From the NCBI RefSeq assembly GCF_003284925.1, contig NZ_QMEX01000013.1, forward strand, positions 1 through 57,171: a stretch of 57,171 bases of DNA. Direction: 5' to 3'. Positions 27,658 through 36,154 of this stretch are shown piece after piece. The notes below the pieces were generated by a model. It was not told the origin of the DNA. It searched no databases and saw nothing but the letters and a program-made list of their open reading frames with translations. This DNA comes from Mycolicibacter senuensis. GTDB taxonomy: Bacteria; Actinomycetota; Actinomycetes; Mycobacteriales; Mycobacteriaceae. The translations under genes and the position numbers were made by a program. Numbering within the stretch: the first letter of the stretch is position 1; each line of letters starts with the position of its first letter.

Positions 27658-27740
27658 CGTCGTTCACGTTGACGCTGCGCTCATGGCGCAAAAGTGCGAG
27701 TGAGGTGTGCCCTGAGCTCAGCGTCAGCGAGGATGGGCGT

Positions 27741-29069
27741 ATGGAAATCCTGCTGCTGGGCACCGGCAGCGCCGACGGCTGGCCGAATCCATTCTGCCGC
27801 TGCGCCTCCTGCCGATCGGCGACTCAGGTTCGCGGGCAGACCGCCGCGCTGGTCGACGACGTTTTGCTGCTGGACTGCGGGCCGGAGGCGCCGCGGGCCG
27901 CCGCACGCTTCGGGCGATCGCTGGCTTCGGTGCGCCACATCCTGTTCACCCACGGCCACTGGGACCACGTCGGGCCGATGGCGCTGTTGATGCGGCACTG
28001 GACCGGGACGGATGCGCCCCTGGAGGTGGTCGGCCCGGCCAGTGCCCTCGACCAGTGCCGGGACTGGGTGGGCCCCGACGACCCGGTCCGCTTCGTCGAG
28101 GTGACACCGGGTGACGAAGTGGATCTCGGGGACTATCGGGTTCGGGTGCTGGCCGCCGCGCACGGGACTGACCTCGGCGGTGACGCGGTGCTCTACGACC
28201 TGGAAACCGTTGGTGGCCGGATCTTCTGGGGAACCGATACCGGACCGCTGCCCGCCGAGACGCAGGCGGCGGTCGCCGGCGCCGCCTTTGATGTGGTCTT
28301 CCTGGAGGAGACGTTCGGCAACCACACCACGCACGGGACGCAACATCTCGACCTGCCCGCGTTCGCCGTCACCCTGGCCGCGTTGCGAAGCTCGGGCGCC
28401 GTGGTCGACACCACCGACGTGGTCGCTGTACACCTGAGCCACCACAATCCGATCGAGCCGGAACTGACCTGGGTACTGTCGAATTCGGGCGCTCGACCGG
28501 GACGCGATGGTGAGGTGGTGCGAGTGGGTGCAGCTGGGACCTCGTCGCGCACCCTGGTGTTGGGCGGGGCGCGGTCTGGTAAGTCCGCGCACGCCGAGGC
28601 GCTGCTGGTCTCCGAGCCGTCGGTGACCTATCTGGCCACCGGTGGAGTGCGGGAGGGCGATCCTGAATGGGCGGAGCGGGTTCGGCTGCACCGATCCCGG
28701 CGCCCGGCTTCGTGGCGCACCATCGAGTGCAGTGACGTCACCGAGCAGCTGCGCACGGCCGAAACCCCGTTGTTATTGGACTGTTTGGGCACCTGGCTGA
28801 CCGCCCGGATGGACCTGCACCGGGTCTGGGACACCGGCGTGCTCGATGCTGTCCATGCTGACATCGACGAGCTGGTTTCGGCCTGGCGGGCCTGCCCGGT
28901 GCGGGCGGTGGCGGTCAGCAACGAGGTCGGCAGCGGGGTGGTGCCCGCCACCGCCTCGGGGCGTCTGTTCCGTGACCTGCTGGGGGTGCTCAATGCGCGG
29001 ATCGCCGCCGAATCCGACGACGTGGTGCTGATGGTGGCCGGCCGGCCGCTCAGGCTCCCTGCGCAGTGA
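27741..29069 (+). CDS. Metallo-beta-lactamase fold fused to CobU (adenosylcobinamide kinase/guanylyltransferase)
   Basis: The protein has 442 aa. The N-terminal part (1-265) is a PhnP-like metallo-beta-lactamase domain: a CxC..C zinc knuckle (NPFCRCASC, residues 17-25), HGHWDH metal-binding motif near 71-76, and later His in LSHHNP. The C-terminal part (270-442) is CobU: P-loop GGARSGKSAHAE, CLGTWLT and NEVGSGVVP, which phosphorylates adenosylcobinamide and attaches GMP in B12 assembly. No other cobalamin gene lies nearby. The domain linkage is not found in M. tuberculosis CobU. ATG 27741 is chosen; the 3' end overlaps the next gene (opposite strand) by 20 bp. Confidence 0.9.
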   Translation: MEILLLGTGSADGWPNPFCRCASCRSATQVRGQTAALVDDVLLLDCGPEAPRAAARFGRSLASVRHILFTHGHWDHVGPMALLMRHWTGTDAPLEVVGPASALDQCRDWVGPDDPVRFVEVTPGDEVDLGDYRVRVLAAAHGTDLGGDAVLYDLETVGGRIFWGTDTGPLPAETQAAVAGAAFDVVFLEETFGNHTTHGTQHLDLPAFAVTLAALRSSGAVVDTTDVVAVHLSHHNPIEPELTWVLSNSGARPGRDGEVVRVGAAGTSSRTLVLGGARSGKSAHAEALLVSEPSVTYLATGGVREGDPEWAERVRLHRSRRPASWRTIECSDVTEQLRTAETPLLLDCLGTWLTARMDLHRVWDTGVLDAVHADIDELVSAWRACPVRAVAVSNEVGSGVVPATASGRLFRDLLGVLNARIAAESDDVVLMVAGRPLRLPAQ

Positions 29070-29451
29070 GCTTCAAGTCGACACAGTCGCTGTAGCAAGG
29101 GGTTTCGCCGGGGGACTCCGGAGTCGCGACCCGAATCAGCACCGCCCGGCTGGGGGTGATCGCCACACTGGCCAGCTCGCCGGTATCGGAGACGTCGGCG
29201 GCGCCGTCGACGATCACGGTGTAGCCGCCCGGGGCCGGCGGTGGCCACAGCACCGTCACGTCGCTGCTGCGCGCCAGGTTCGCCCGGCTGCGCCGTCCGC
29301 CGAGGGCGCCGATGCGCACGGTCTCGCCGTCAAGCGTCGGCATCACCGGTACCGGGTGCGGGCGGTTCTCGGTGTCGACGGTGATCAGATAGGCGTAGTC
29401 GTAGCCCACCAGTTTCTCGGCGAGCCGGTCGAAATCCACGTTGGAGGTCAT
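29050..29451 (-). CDS. FMN-binding split-barrel protein (pyridoxamine oxidase-like)
   Basis: The 133 aa beta-barrel pattern is typical of the pyridoxamine 5'-phosphate oxidase/F420-binding superfamily: YDYAYLITVDTENRPH, VPVMPTLDGETVRIGALG, RSRANLARSSDVTVLWP and DGAADVSD. The cofactor (FMN, F420 or none) cannot be told. It is a clear paralog of the gene 10 bp downstream of its start, so a tandem duplication. It overlaps the CobU fusion gene by 20 bp on the opposite strand. Confidence 0.8.
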   Translation of the reverse strand: MTSNVDFDRLAEKLVGYDYAYLITVDTENRPHPVPVMPTLDGETVRIGALGGRRSRANLARSSDVTVLWPPPAPGGYTVIVDGAADVSDTGELASVAITPSRAVLIRVATPESPGETPCYSDCVDLKLTAQGA

Positions 29452-29461
29452 AAATTCGAGA

Positions 29462-29842
29462 CTAGTCCGCTTTGAGCTGAACGCAGTCGTGGACGGTGCC
29501 GACCGCTCGGCCGTTCTCGAACACCGGCCGGTGCAGCAGGGCTTTGGTCGGTGTCACCAGCACCGGGCCGGCCGGATCGTCGGGAACCTCGGCCGTGCCG
29601 TCGACGAATAGTGAGTAGTCGCCGACATCGCGGGCCGGCCAGACCAGGGTGACCGTGTTTCGGGCCGCCATGTTCTCCCGGCCATGGCTACCAACCGGGC
29701 CGACATCCACTCGGGCGCCGTCGAAGGTCGGGGTGATCGCGGTGGTGCGCACCCGGTAGTCGTCGCCAACGGTCACCAGGAACGCGAAGCGGTAGCCGGG
29801 CAGCAAGTCGCCGAGGCGGGTGAGGTCGACGGGCTTGGGCAT
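29462..29842 (-). CDS. FMN-binding split-barrel protein, paralog of neighbour
   Basis: The 126 aa protein aligns along its length with the protein at 29050-29451: GYRFAFLVTVGDDYRVRTTA, PTFDGARVDVGPVG, GRENMAARNTVTLVWPA and FVDGTAEVPDD. Two small split-barrel genes in a row may encode a heterodimer or a recent duplication. ATG 29842 is used; ATG 29854 is also in frame. It is the first gene of the pair. Confidence 0.8.
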   Translation of the reverse strand: MPKPVDLTRLGDLLPGYRFAFLVTVGDDYRVRTTAITPTFDGARVDVGPVGSHGRENMAARNTVTLVWPARDVGDYSLFVDGTAEVPDDPAGPVLVTPTKALLHRPVFENGRAVGTVHDCVQLKAD

Positions 29843-30610
29843 GGTGTCGAGCATACGGCGCGGCGCGGATCCGGCGGCTCCCGAAAGCGGTGGGAGTCCG
29901 CGGCATCGCTCTCTCCCCTTAGCCGTCCCCGCTGACGCCGTGACCAGCCGGGAGCACCCATTGGCCGACACCGCTGCCGCCGCTACCGGCGCCCCCTCCG
30001 CCTCCACCGTCGCCGTGGGCGACTCGGGTGACACCGTCGCTGAAGCCGGCAAGAAACACGTGCTCCGCAGCCTGCGCTCAGCACGCCGTATCCCTGCCCG
30101 TAGCGCACTACCTGTCCTTGCGCCCGCCGCAGCGACCACTAACTCACCCGGGGTTCGGTAGTCGCCACCCGGCCCGGGTAGTCGGAACCCTCAAGCCGCC
30201 CCGGAATCGGTAGTCGTCCACGGATGCCGCGTGTCACCCGGCCGGACACCGTGGACGGCACCGAACCGGGATCGGATGAAGCGAGGGCAGACATGGCCGC
30301 TCCTGACAGCGCCGCGCAGCGGTATGAGGCCGCTCTGCGCCGGCTTCCCGATGCGCGTTCCCTCGCGCTGCGACTGCGCGACGCCGGTGTCGCCGAGGTG
30401 CCGTGAGGTGTTCGAAAGTGTCTACGATCGACGGGTGGGTGGCCGCTGGCCCCCTGATGGGTCGGGGTGAAGAGCGACCGTCAAGGCGGGCGTTGTCACC
30501 CGAGACGAATTGTCCGTGATGGTCAAGCGATTCGCCCAGGCGTCGGTGCCATCCGGCTAATTTTCGATCCGGCGGCAGACAACCAGCGTCATCTCGGTCA
30601 AGATAGCCCT
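29843..30610. other. 768-bp region without an intact gene; decayed short reading frame inside
   Basis: Nothing here codes convincingly. A stretch around 30158-30215 carries GGTAGTCG three times. From 30293 (ATG) a frame reads AAPDSAAQRYEAALRRLPDA then SLALRLRDAGVAEVP before a stop at 30406. This looks like the N-terminus of a short mycobacterial helical protein that should continue another 30-odd residues, so it is probably truncated. No promoter for the aldo/keto reductase could be singled out. Confidence 0.5.
30293..30406 (+). pseudogene. Truncated short helical protein, possible
   Basis: The 37-residue frame opens with AAPDSAAQRYEAALRRLPDA and stops abruptly after AGVAEVP, where related small proteins continue with a helix (from memory of the family; not checked). 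A frame change near 30395 would be needed to extend it. The call is weak. Confidence 0.3.
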
Positions 30611-31627
30611 ATGGAATTCCGCTACCTGGGTAACTCCGGCCTCCAGATCTCCGAGATCACCTACGGCAACTGGCTCACCCACGGCTCACAGGTCGAGAAC
30701 GATGTCGCCACCGCGTGTGTGCACGCCGCGCTGGATGCCGGCATCACCACCTTCGACACCGCCGACGTCTACGCCAACGGCCGTGCCGAAGAAGTACTCG
30801 GCGCGGCACTGAAAGGCCGTCGGCGTGAATCGCTGGAAATCTTCACCAAGGTCTACTGGCCGGTCGGCCAAGCGCCACTGGGCAAGAACGACACCGGGCT
30901 GTCCCGTAAACACATGATGGAGGCCATCGACGGATCGCTGCGCCGGCTGGGCACCGACTACGTCGACCTATACCAGGCGCACCGCTATGACTCCTTCACA
31001 CCGCTGGAGGAGACCATGCAGGCGTTCGCCGACATCGTGCGGGCGGGCAAGGCGCTCTACGTCGGGGTCAGTGAGTGGACACCCGACCAGATCCGCCAGG
31101 CCCACGGGCTGGCCCGCCAGCTCGGGATCTCGCTGGTCTCCAGCCAGCCGCAATACTCCATGCTGTGGCGGATCATTGAGCCCGAGGTGGTCCCGGTCTG
31201 CCGTGAGCTGGGCCTGAGCCAGATCGTCTGGTCGCCGATGGCCCAGGGCGTGTTGTCGGGCAAGTACCTGCCCGGTCAGCCCCCGCCGGCCGGTTCACGC
31301 GCCACCGACGAGAAGGGTGGGGCGGACTTCGTCAAACGCTTCATGACCGACGACGTGCTGACCCGGGTACAGCAGTTGCGTCCGATCGCCGAGGAACTGA
31401 ACCTGACGACGGCGCAGTTGGCGATCGCCTGGGTGCTGCAGAACGACAACGTCGCCGCGGCACTGGTCGGGGCCTCGCGCCCGGAGCAGGTGACCGAGAA
31501 CGTCAAGGCGTCGGGGGTGCGGATTCCCGCCGAGCTGCTGTCCCGCGTCGACGAGGTGCTGGGCGACGCGGTGACCAGCGACCCGGCGCTGGTGGCCAAG
31601 TCCACCCCGACGCAACGGCTGCTCTGA
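30611..31627 (+). CDS. Aldo/keto reductase (potassium-channel beta-like)
   Basis: This 338 aa NADPH-dependent carbonyl reductase has a TIM barrel. The tetrad Asp-Tyr-Lys-His is visible: FDTADVYANG (D and Y), EIFTKVYWP (K) and YQAHRYDSF (H). Cofactor-binding segments WSPMAQGVLSGKYLPG and VGASRPEQVTENV match the YghZ/KCNAB branch. ATG 30611 begins MEFRYLGNSGLQIS, the usual family start. The stop is 4 bp from the convergent methyltransferase gene. Natural substrates are unknown; detoxification of aldehydes such as methylglyoxal is typical of the branch. Confidence 0.93.
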   Translation: MEFRYLGNSGLQISEITYGNWLTHGSQVENDVATACVHAALDAGITTFDTADVYANGRAEEVLGAALKGRRRESLEIFTKVYWPVGQAPLGKNDTGLSRKHMMEAIDGSLRRLGTDYVDLYQAHRYDSFTPLEETMQAFADIVRAGKALYVGVSEWTPDQIRQAHGLARQLGISLVSSQPQYSMLWRIIEPEVVPVCRELGLSQIVWSPMAQGVLSGKYLPGQPPPAGSRATDEKGGADFVKRFMTDDVLTRVQQLRPIAEELNLTTAQLAIAWVLQNDNVAAALVGASRPEQVTENVKASGVRIPAELLSRVDEVLGDAVTSDPALVAKSTPTQRLL

Positions 31628-31631
31628 GTCG

Positions 31632-32453
31632 TCACACCCGGCACAGGATCTGGCTGTGCGGGATCGTCAGCCAGCCGTCCGGGTGGTCGGCCCAGTCTCG
31701 CCACGCTCGCGAAATCGCCTGCAGCTTGGCCTGATCCGCGGCACCACTGTTAAGTAGTTGCGCGGCGATGGCGGAGTGCAGGATCCGATCGGCCCACATG
31801 CCGCCCCAATGCCCCCGCTCGGCCGGGGTGGCATAACAGGTGGCGCTGGCCGACGGGGTGACGTCGCTGAATCCGGCAGCGTGCGCCCAGGCCAGCAGGC
31901 GCCTGCCGGCGTCGGGCTCGCCGCCGTTGGCCCGCGCGGCATCACGGTAGAGTCGCAGCCAGTCGTCCAACTCCGCCGACGCCGGATACCAGGTGAACGC
32001 CGCGTAGTCGCTGTCGCGCACGGCTACCATCCCGCCGGGCTTGCAGACCCGGCGCATCTGGGCCAGCGCGGTCACCGGGTCGGCGACGTGCTGCAGCACC
32101 TGATGGGCATGCACCACATCAAAACTGCTGTCGCCGAACTGCAACGCGTGCACGTCGGCGACCACGAAGTCGATATTGTGCAGCCCCCGCTCCCGAGCGC
32201 AAGTGCGGGCCAGCTCCAGCGCCTCGGGCACCGGCTCGATGGCCGTCACCCGGCCCGGCGACACGATGCCGGCCAGATCCGCCGTGATGGTGCCCGGACC
32301 GCAGCCCACATCCAGCAACCGCAGGCCCGGCATCAGCGAACCCAACAGATAGGCCGCGGAGTTCTGCGCCGTGCGGGCACGGTGGGCGCGCAGCACCGAC
32401 TCATGGTGGCCGTGAGTGTATTTGGGCTCTGGGCGCTCCGTCACATCCGACAA
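31632..32453 (-). CDS. SAM-dependent methyltransferase (class I)
   Basis: The 273 aa protein has LLDVGCGPGTITADLA (motif I, SAM binding) near residue 50, followed by AIEPVPEALE, FVVADVHALQFGDSSFDVVHAHQ and VLQHVADPVTALAQMRRV, which place it in the UbiE/COQ5-like group with methyltransferase domain 11/25. The C-terminal part (WGGMWADRILHSAI) may close over the substrate. It begins 2 bp after the amidohydrolase stop and is probably co-transcribed with it. The substrate is unknown. Confidence 0.88.
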   Translation of the reverse strand: MSDVTERPEPKYTHGHHESVLRAHRARTAQNSAAYLLGSLMPGLRLLDVGCGPGTITADLAGIVSPGRVTAIEPVPEALELARTCARERGLHNIDFVVADVHALQFGDSSFDVVHAHQVLQHVADPVTALAQMRRVCKPGGMVAVRDSDYAAFTWYPASAELDDWLRLYRDAARANGGEPDAGRRLLAWAHAAGFSDVTPSASATCYATPAERGHWGGMWADRILHSAIAAQLLNSGAADQAKLQAISRAWRDWADHPDGWLTIPHSQILCRV

Positions 32454-32455
32454 CG

Positions 32456-34186
32456 CTACGCCGGCGCCGGCCGACGGCCGCGCACCAGCCTGCCGGGCCG
32501 GGCAGCGGTGGGTTTGCCGTTCTCGGCGATGATCTCGCCAGCGACGATCGTCGCCACGTAGCCATCGGCGGTCTGGTCGAGCCGACGCCCGCCGGCCGGC
32601 AGATCGTAGGTGATCACCGGCTTGTGCAGGCGCAGGTTCTGGTGATCGATGACGTTGAGATCCGCCTTGTAGCCGACCGCGATCCGTCCCCGGTCATCGA
32701 GCCCGGCGACCCGGGCGGGCACCGATGTCAGCTCGCGGACCGCCGCTGCAACGCTGAACCGACCGGACGCGCGATCACGGGCCCAATGGGTCAACACATA
32801 GGTGGGAAAGCTTGAGTCACAGATCATTCCGTAGTGCGCACCGCCATCGCCCAACCCCAGCACCACGTCATCGCGACGCAGCAGGTCACCGACCGTGTCC
32901 AGTGAGTTGTCCCGGAAGTTCGCCAGCGCATCCAGCAGGATCGCGTGCCCGTCGTCGTCAAGCAGGCGGTCATAGGCCTCCTCGACCGCAGAGACGCCAC
33001 GGGCGCGGGCCCGCGCAGCGATGCTCTCCGATGGATCGGGTTCGTAATCGGCGTCGTCGCCGAGCGGGTAGGTCCACTCCCAGGACTGGGAGAGGTAGGC
33101 AATCGGGTTGGTCGGGACGATACTGGGTTGGTCGGCCAGAATTCGTTGTCGGACATCGGGTTTGCGCATCTCGGCCACCCGCTCCGCCAAGGGGAGCCCG
33201 GCGATCTCCCGGTAGCTGGGGTACAGCACGAACGGGTTGATGCTCAGGTCGAGTCCGACCATGAGTCCGATCGGTCGCGGGAAGACCTGCGCGGTGATCT
33301 CAGCGCCGGAATCGTTGGCCTTCTCCACCATGGTGAGGGCGTCCTGCCAGACCGGTTCACCGGCGTTGCCGATCAACAGTGTGAAGGTGACCGGTAGACC
33401 CGCATCCGTCGCGGCGTCGAAAATCTGCTGCAGCACGGGCTGATACGCGCCATCGGGCAGGTCGGGGACGAACTGGATCAGGCCGCCACCGCCATCGGCG
33501 ATGCCGCGGCCGATCTCCAAGATCTCGTCGTAAGCGGCGTCGTAGCTGGGGATCTGGGAGCCGGTCCGGGTGCGATGGGTGACCAGCCGCGACGACGAGA
33601 ATCCCAGCGCCCCCGCCTCGGCGGCCTCTTGCGCGAGTACGCGCATCCGCGCCAGATCCGCCGGTGTGGCGGGTTCGCGGTCGACGCCGCGCTGTCCCAT
33701 CACGTAGACCCGCAGCGGCGAATGTGGCAGAAACGCCGCCACATCGATGTCGCGGCGCCGCGCATCGACGGCATCCATGAACTGCGGGAAGGTCTCCCAC
33801 GTCCACGGCAGACCGTCGGTCATCACCACGCCGGGGATGTCCTCCACACCGGCCATCACGTCGACCAGCACCTCGTGGTCGGCGATCCGGCACGGCGCGA
33901 AACCCACCCCGCAGTTACCCATCAGCGCCGTCGTCACGCCGTGTGACGACGAGGGATTGAGCCGATCCGACCAGATCGACTGCCCGTCGTAGTGGGTGTG
34001 CAGGTCGACGAAACCCGGTGTCACCAGCAGCCCGGCCGCATCGATCACGTGCTCGGCGTCGCCGCTGACGGTGCCGACCTCGACGATGAGTCCATCGCGG
34101 ACCGCAACGTCGCCGACGTACGTCCGGCCGCCCAGCCCGTCGACGATCGTGCCGTTGCGGATGACGAGCTCAGCGACGTGCGTCAT
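32456..34186 (-). CDS. Amidohydrolase family protein, N-acyl-D-amino-acid deacylase type
   Basis: The 576 aa metal-dependent hydrolase belongs to the D-aminoacylase/dihydroorotase-like branch. VTPGFVDLHTHYDGQ supplies the HxH metal site near residue 62. Further pieces are GNCGVGFAP, VVLGLGDGGAHYGMICDSS (Asp/His) and the C-terminal barrel RIAVGYKADLNVID. It may deacylate N-acyl-D-amino acids or related amides; the specificity is not deducible. It is the first gene of a two-gene unit with the methyltransferase. Confidence 0.87.
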   Translation of the reverse strand: MTHVAELVIRNGTIVDGLGGRTYVGDVAVRDGLIVEVGTVSGDAEHVIDAAGLLVTPGFVDLHTHYDGQSIWSDRLNPSSSHGVTTALMGNCGVGFAPCRIADHEVLVDVMAGVEDIPGVVMTDGLPWTWETFPQFMDAVDARRRDIDVAAFLPHSPLRVYVMGQRGVDREPATPADLARMRVLAQEAAEAGALGFSSSRLVTHRTRTGSQIPSYDAAYDEILEIGRGIADGGGGLIQFVPDLPDGAYQPVLQQIFDAATDAGLPVTFTLLIGNAGEPVWQDALTMVEKANDSGAEITAQVFPRPIGLMVGLDLSINPFVLYPSYREIAGLPLAERVAEMRKPDVRQRILADQPSIVPTNPIAYLSQSWEWTYPLGDDADYEPDPSESIAARARARGVSAVEEAYDRLLDDDGHAILLDALANFRDNSLDTVGDLLRRDDVVLGLGDGGAHYGMICDSSFPTYVLTHWARDRASGRFSVAAAVRELTSVPARVAGLDDRGRIAVGYKADLNVIDHQNLRLHKPVITYDLPAGGRRLDQTADGYVATIVAGEIIAENGKPTAARPGRLVRGRRPAPA

Positions 34187-34335
34187 CTACCCAATCTACG
34201 GCCGGATCGGTACCTCATGCCAGGGCATTTCCGTGATCGATCGCCAAAACAGCTCGGCCCTTCAGTCTCGAGTCGTGGCTATAGTGAGTGGTTGGAGCAA
34301 CCCTGAGGCCTGCAAGGGATTGGAGGGGCAAACCG

Positions 34336-35508
34336 ATGGTCGCCATGGAGCGTCTCGACGCGGATGGTATCCGGGAGCTGTCCCAACGGACCGACAAACT
34401 CGGCGTGCTGTCCGTGAACCTGAATGCCGATCCGAGCGGGGACCCGAACCTGGAAGCCGCCACTATCGACCTGAAGAACCGTTTCCGGGAATTGCAACGC
34501 CGGATTGCCGCGGAGGCCGATGACAGCGGCGAGACCGGCGCGGCGCTGGAACGAATCTGGCCGAGAGTAGCCGAACTGGCCGACCCCGCGGGCGCCGGCC
34601 GAAGCCGAATCCTGTTCGCCGGACTGGAAGATGACTGGGTTCTGCAACTGCAAAGCGCGTTGCCGATCGCCAGTCGAGTGGTGTTGGACGATCGCCCGTT
34701 CATCCACCCGTTGCTCGAGATGATCGATGAGGGCCGGCCGGCGGGTGTGGTCCTGGTTTCACCCGAGGAGGCTCGCCTGCTCGAGTGGCGCCTCGGGTCG
34801 CTTCAGCCGCTGAGCCGAATCGAGCAGCAGTACATCCAAGCGCCCCACGAGCGTGCCGGGCACCTCGGTGGCGGCCCGCAGGGGCAGTTCAACACGCCGA
34901 TGCGAGAACAGCGGCAGTCGCGCGAGCAGGATCGGGCACACCGTTTCCTGGATCAGGTGACGACGGTGGCGGCCGGACTGGCCGCTGAGCGCGGCTGGGA
35001 GCGAATCCTGGTCAGCGGTGGGGACCGCTGGAGTGAGCCGACCGTCGCGAAGTTTCCGCACGCGTTGCGCGACCGGATATTCGTCGATTCCCGAGTCCTC
35101 GGTGGGCTCGATGATGCGGCGCTGCAGGCTGCTGTGACCGACTGGGCCCACGAGCAGCACGCGGAGCGGGAACGCCAAATACTGGACAGTGTCGGCGAGG
35201 GCGCCGGGGCTGGACAGCCGGTGGCGCTGGGGCTCTCGGAGGTGGCCGCGGCACTGAACGCCGGTCGGGTCGCACATCTGATATATGACCCGGGTGTCCG
35301 TTACACCGGCATGGTGGGCGCCAACGGGTCCCTCTACGGCGGCGAGGAGGTCGGCCCGGCCGGGCGCCCGGCAGAACCGGAGGCCCGGTTGACCGAGCGG
35401 CTGGTGGAGCGGGCATTGCAGACCGGGGCCCGGGTCAGCCCCATCGAAGGGGCGGCCGACGGACGGCTGCGCGATGCGGCGGGTATTGCCGCACTGCTGC
35501 GCTGGTGA
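34336..35508 (+). CDS. aeRF1-type/VLRF1-like protein (Rv2629-related)
   Basis: The 390 aa protein starts at ATG 34336, with GGAGGGG 8 bases upstream. It resembles the bacterial families of archaeal/eukaryal release factor-like proteins: an N-terminal domain (GVLSVNLNADPSGDPN), a central RNase-H-like core (VVLVSPEEARLLEWRLGSLQ, then WERILVSGGDRWS) and an L7Ae-like C-terminal region (VAAALNAGRVAHLIYDPGVR). Such proteins are proposed to hydrolyse peptidyl-tRNA on stalled ribosomes. M. tuberculosis Rv2629 is a hypoxia-induced member; no DosR box was found upstream here. Family-level assignment is from memory. Confidence 0.7.
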   Translation: MVAMERLDADGIRELSQRTDKLGVLSVNLNADPSGDPNLEAATIDLKNRFRELQRRIAAEADDSGETGAALERIWPRVAELADPAGAGRSRILFAGLEDDWVLQLQSALPIASRVVLDDRPFIHPLLEMIDEGRPAGVVLVSPEEARLLEWRLGSLQPLSRIEQQYIQAPHERAGHLGGGPQGQFNTPMREQRQSREQDRAHRFLDQVTTVAAGLAAERGWERILVSGGDRWSEPTVAKFPHALRDRIFVDSRVLGGLDDAALQAAVTDWAHEQHAERERQILDSVGEGAGAGQPVALGLSEVAAALNAGRVAHLIYDPGVRYTGMVGANGSLYGGEEVGPAGRPAEPEARLTERLVERALQTGARVSPIEGAADGRLRDAAGIAALLRW

Positions 35509-35574
35509 TGCCCGGCAGGTCTGCAATGCCGGGAAGGAGTCGACGATGAGCCCGACGTCATCCCGGAGGTTCCC

Positions 35575-36084
35575 ATGACCGATGCCGCGTTACAGGGTCT
35601 GCTCCGCGACGCGTTCACGCGGCTGGTCGAGCACGCCGATGAAGTCACCGAGGATCTCACCGATGCGGTGGCCACCTACCGGCCGACTCCGGAGGCCAAC
35701 AGCATCGCCTGGCTGCTGTGGCACAGCGCCCGGGTGCAAGACATCCAGGTCGCTCAGGTCGCCGGCGTCGAACAGGCGTGGACCCGGGACGGTTGGGTGG
35801 ACCGGTTCGGACTCGATCTGCCGCGCGACGACAGCGGGTACGGCCACAGCGCGGCCGACGTCGCCAAGGTCCGTGCCCCGGCGCAGCTGCTGGCGGGCTA
35901 CTACCGCGCGGTGCACGAGCTGACCCTGCGCTACATCGACGGCATCACCGCCGACGAGCTGGCCCGGGTCGTCGATAGGCACTGGAACCCGCCGGTGACC
36001 GCCGGGGTGCGGCTGGTCAGCGTCATCGACGACTGCGCCCAGCACCTGGGGCAGGCGGCCTATCTGCGGGGCTTGAAAGGGTAG
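35575..36084 (+). CDS. DinB/DUF664 superfamily protein
   Basis: The 169 aa four-helix bundle has metal-binding histidines as in thiol S-transferases: LLWHSARVQD (first His), AGYYRAVHEL and DCAQHLGQAAYLRG (last His). Many actinobacterial members depend on mycothiol. The gene stands alone, 66 bp after the aeRF1-like stop. ATG 35575 follows GGAGG at a good distance. The substrate is unknown. Confidence 0.85.
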   Translation: MTDAALQGLLRDAFTRLVEHADEVTEDLTDAVATYRPTPEANSIAWLLWHSARVQDIQVAQVAGVEQAWTRDGWVDRFGLDLPRDDSGYGHSAADVAKVRAPAQLLAGYYRAVHELTLRYIDGITADELARVVDRHWNPPVTAGVRLVSVIDDCAQHLGQAAYLRGLKG

Positions 36085-36154
36085 GCATCGGGCTGGACTT
36101 GACACCTGTCGAGGCGGGTGCGACCCGGATCACAACCGGGACTAGCATGGCGTC

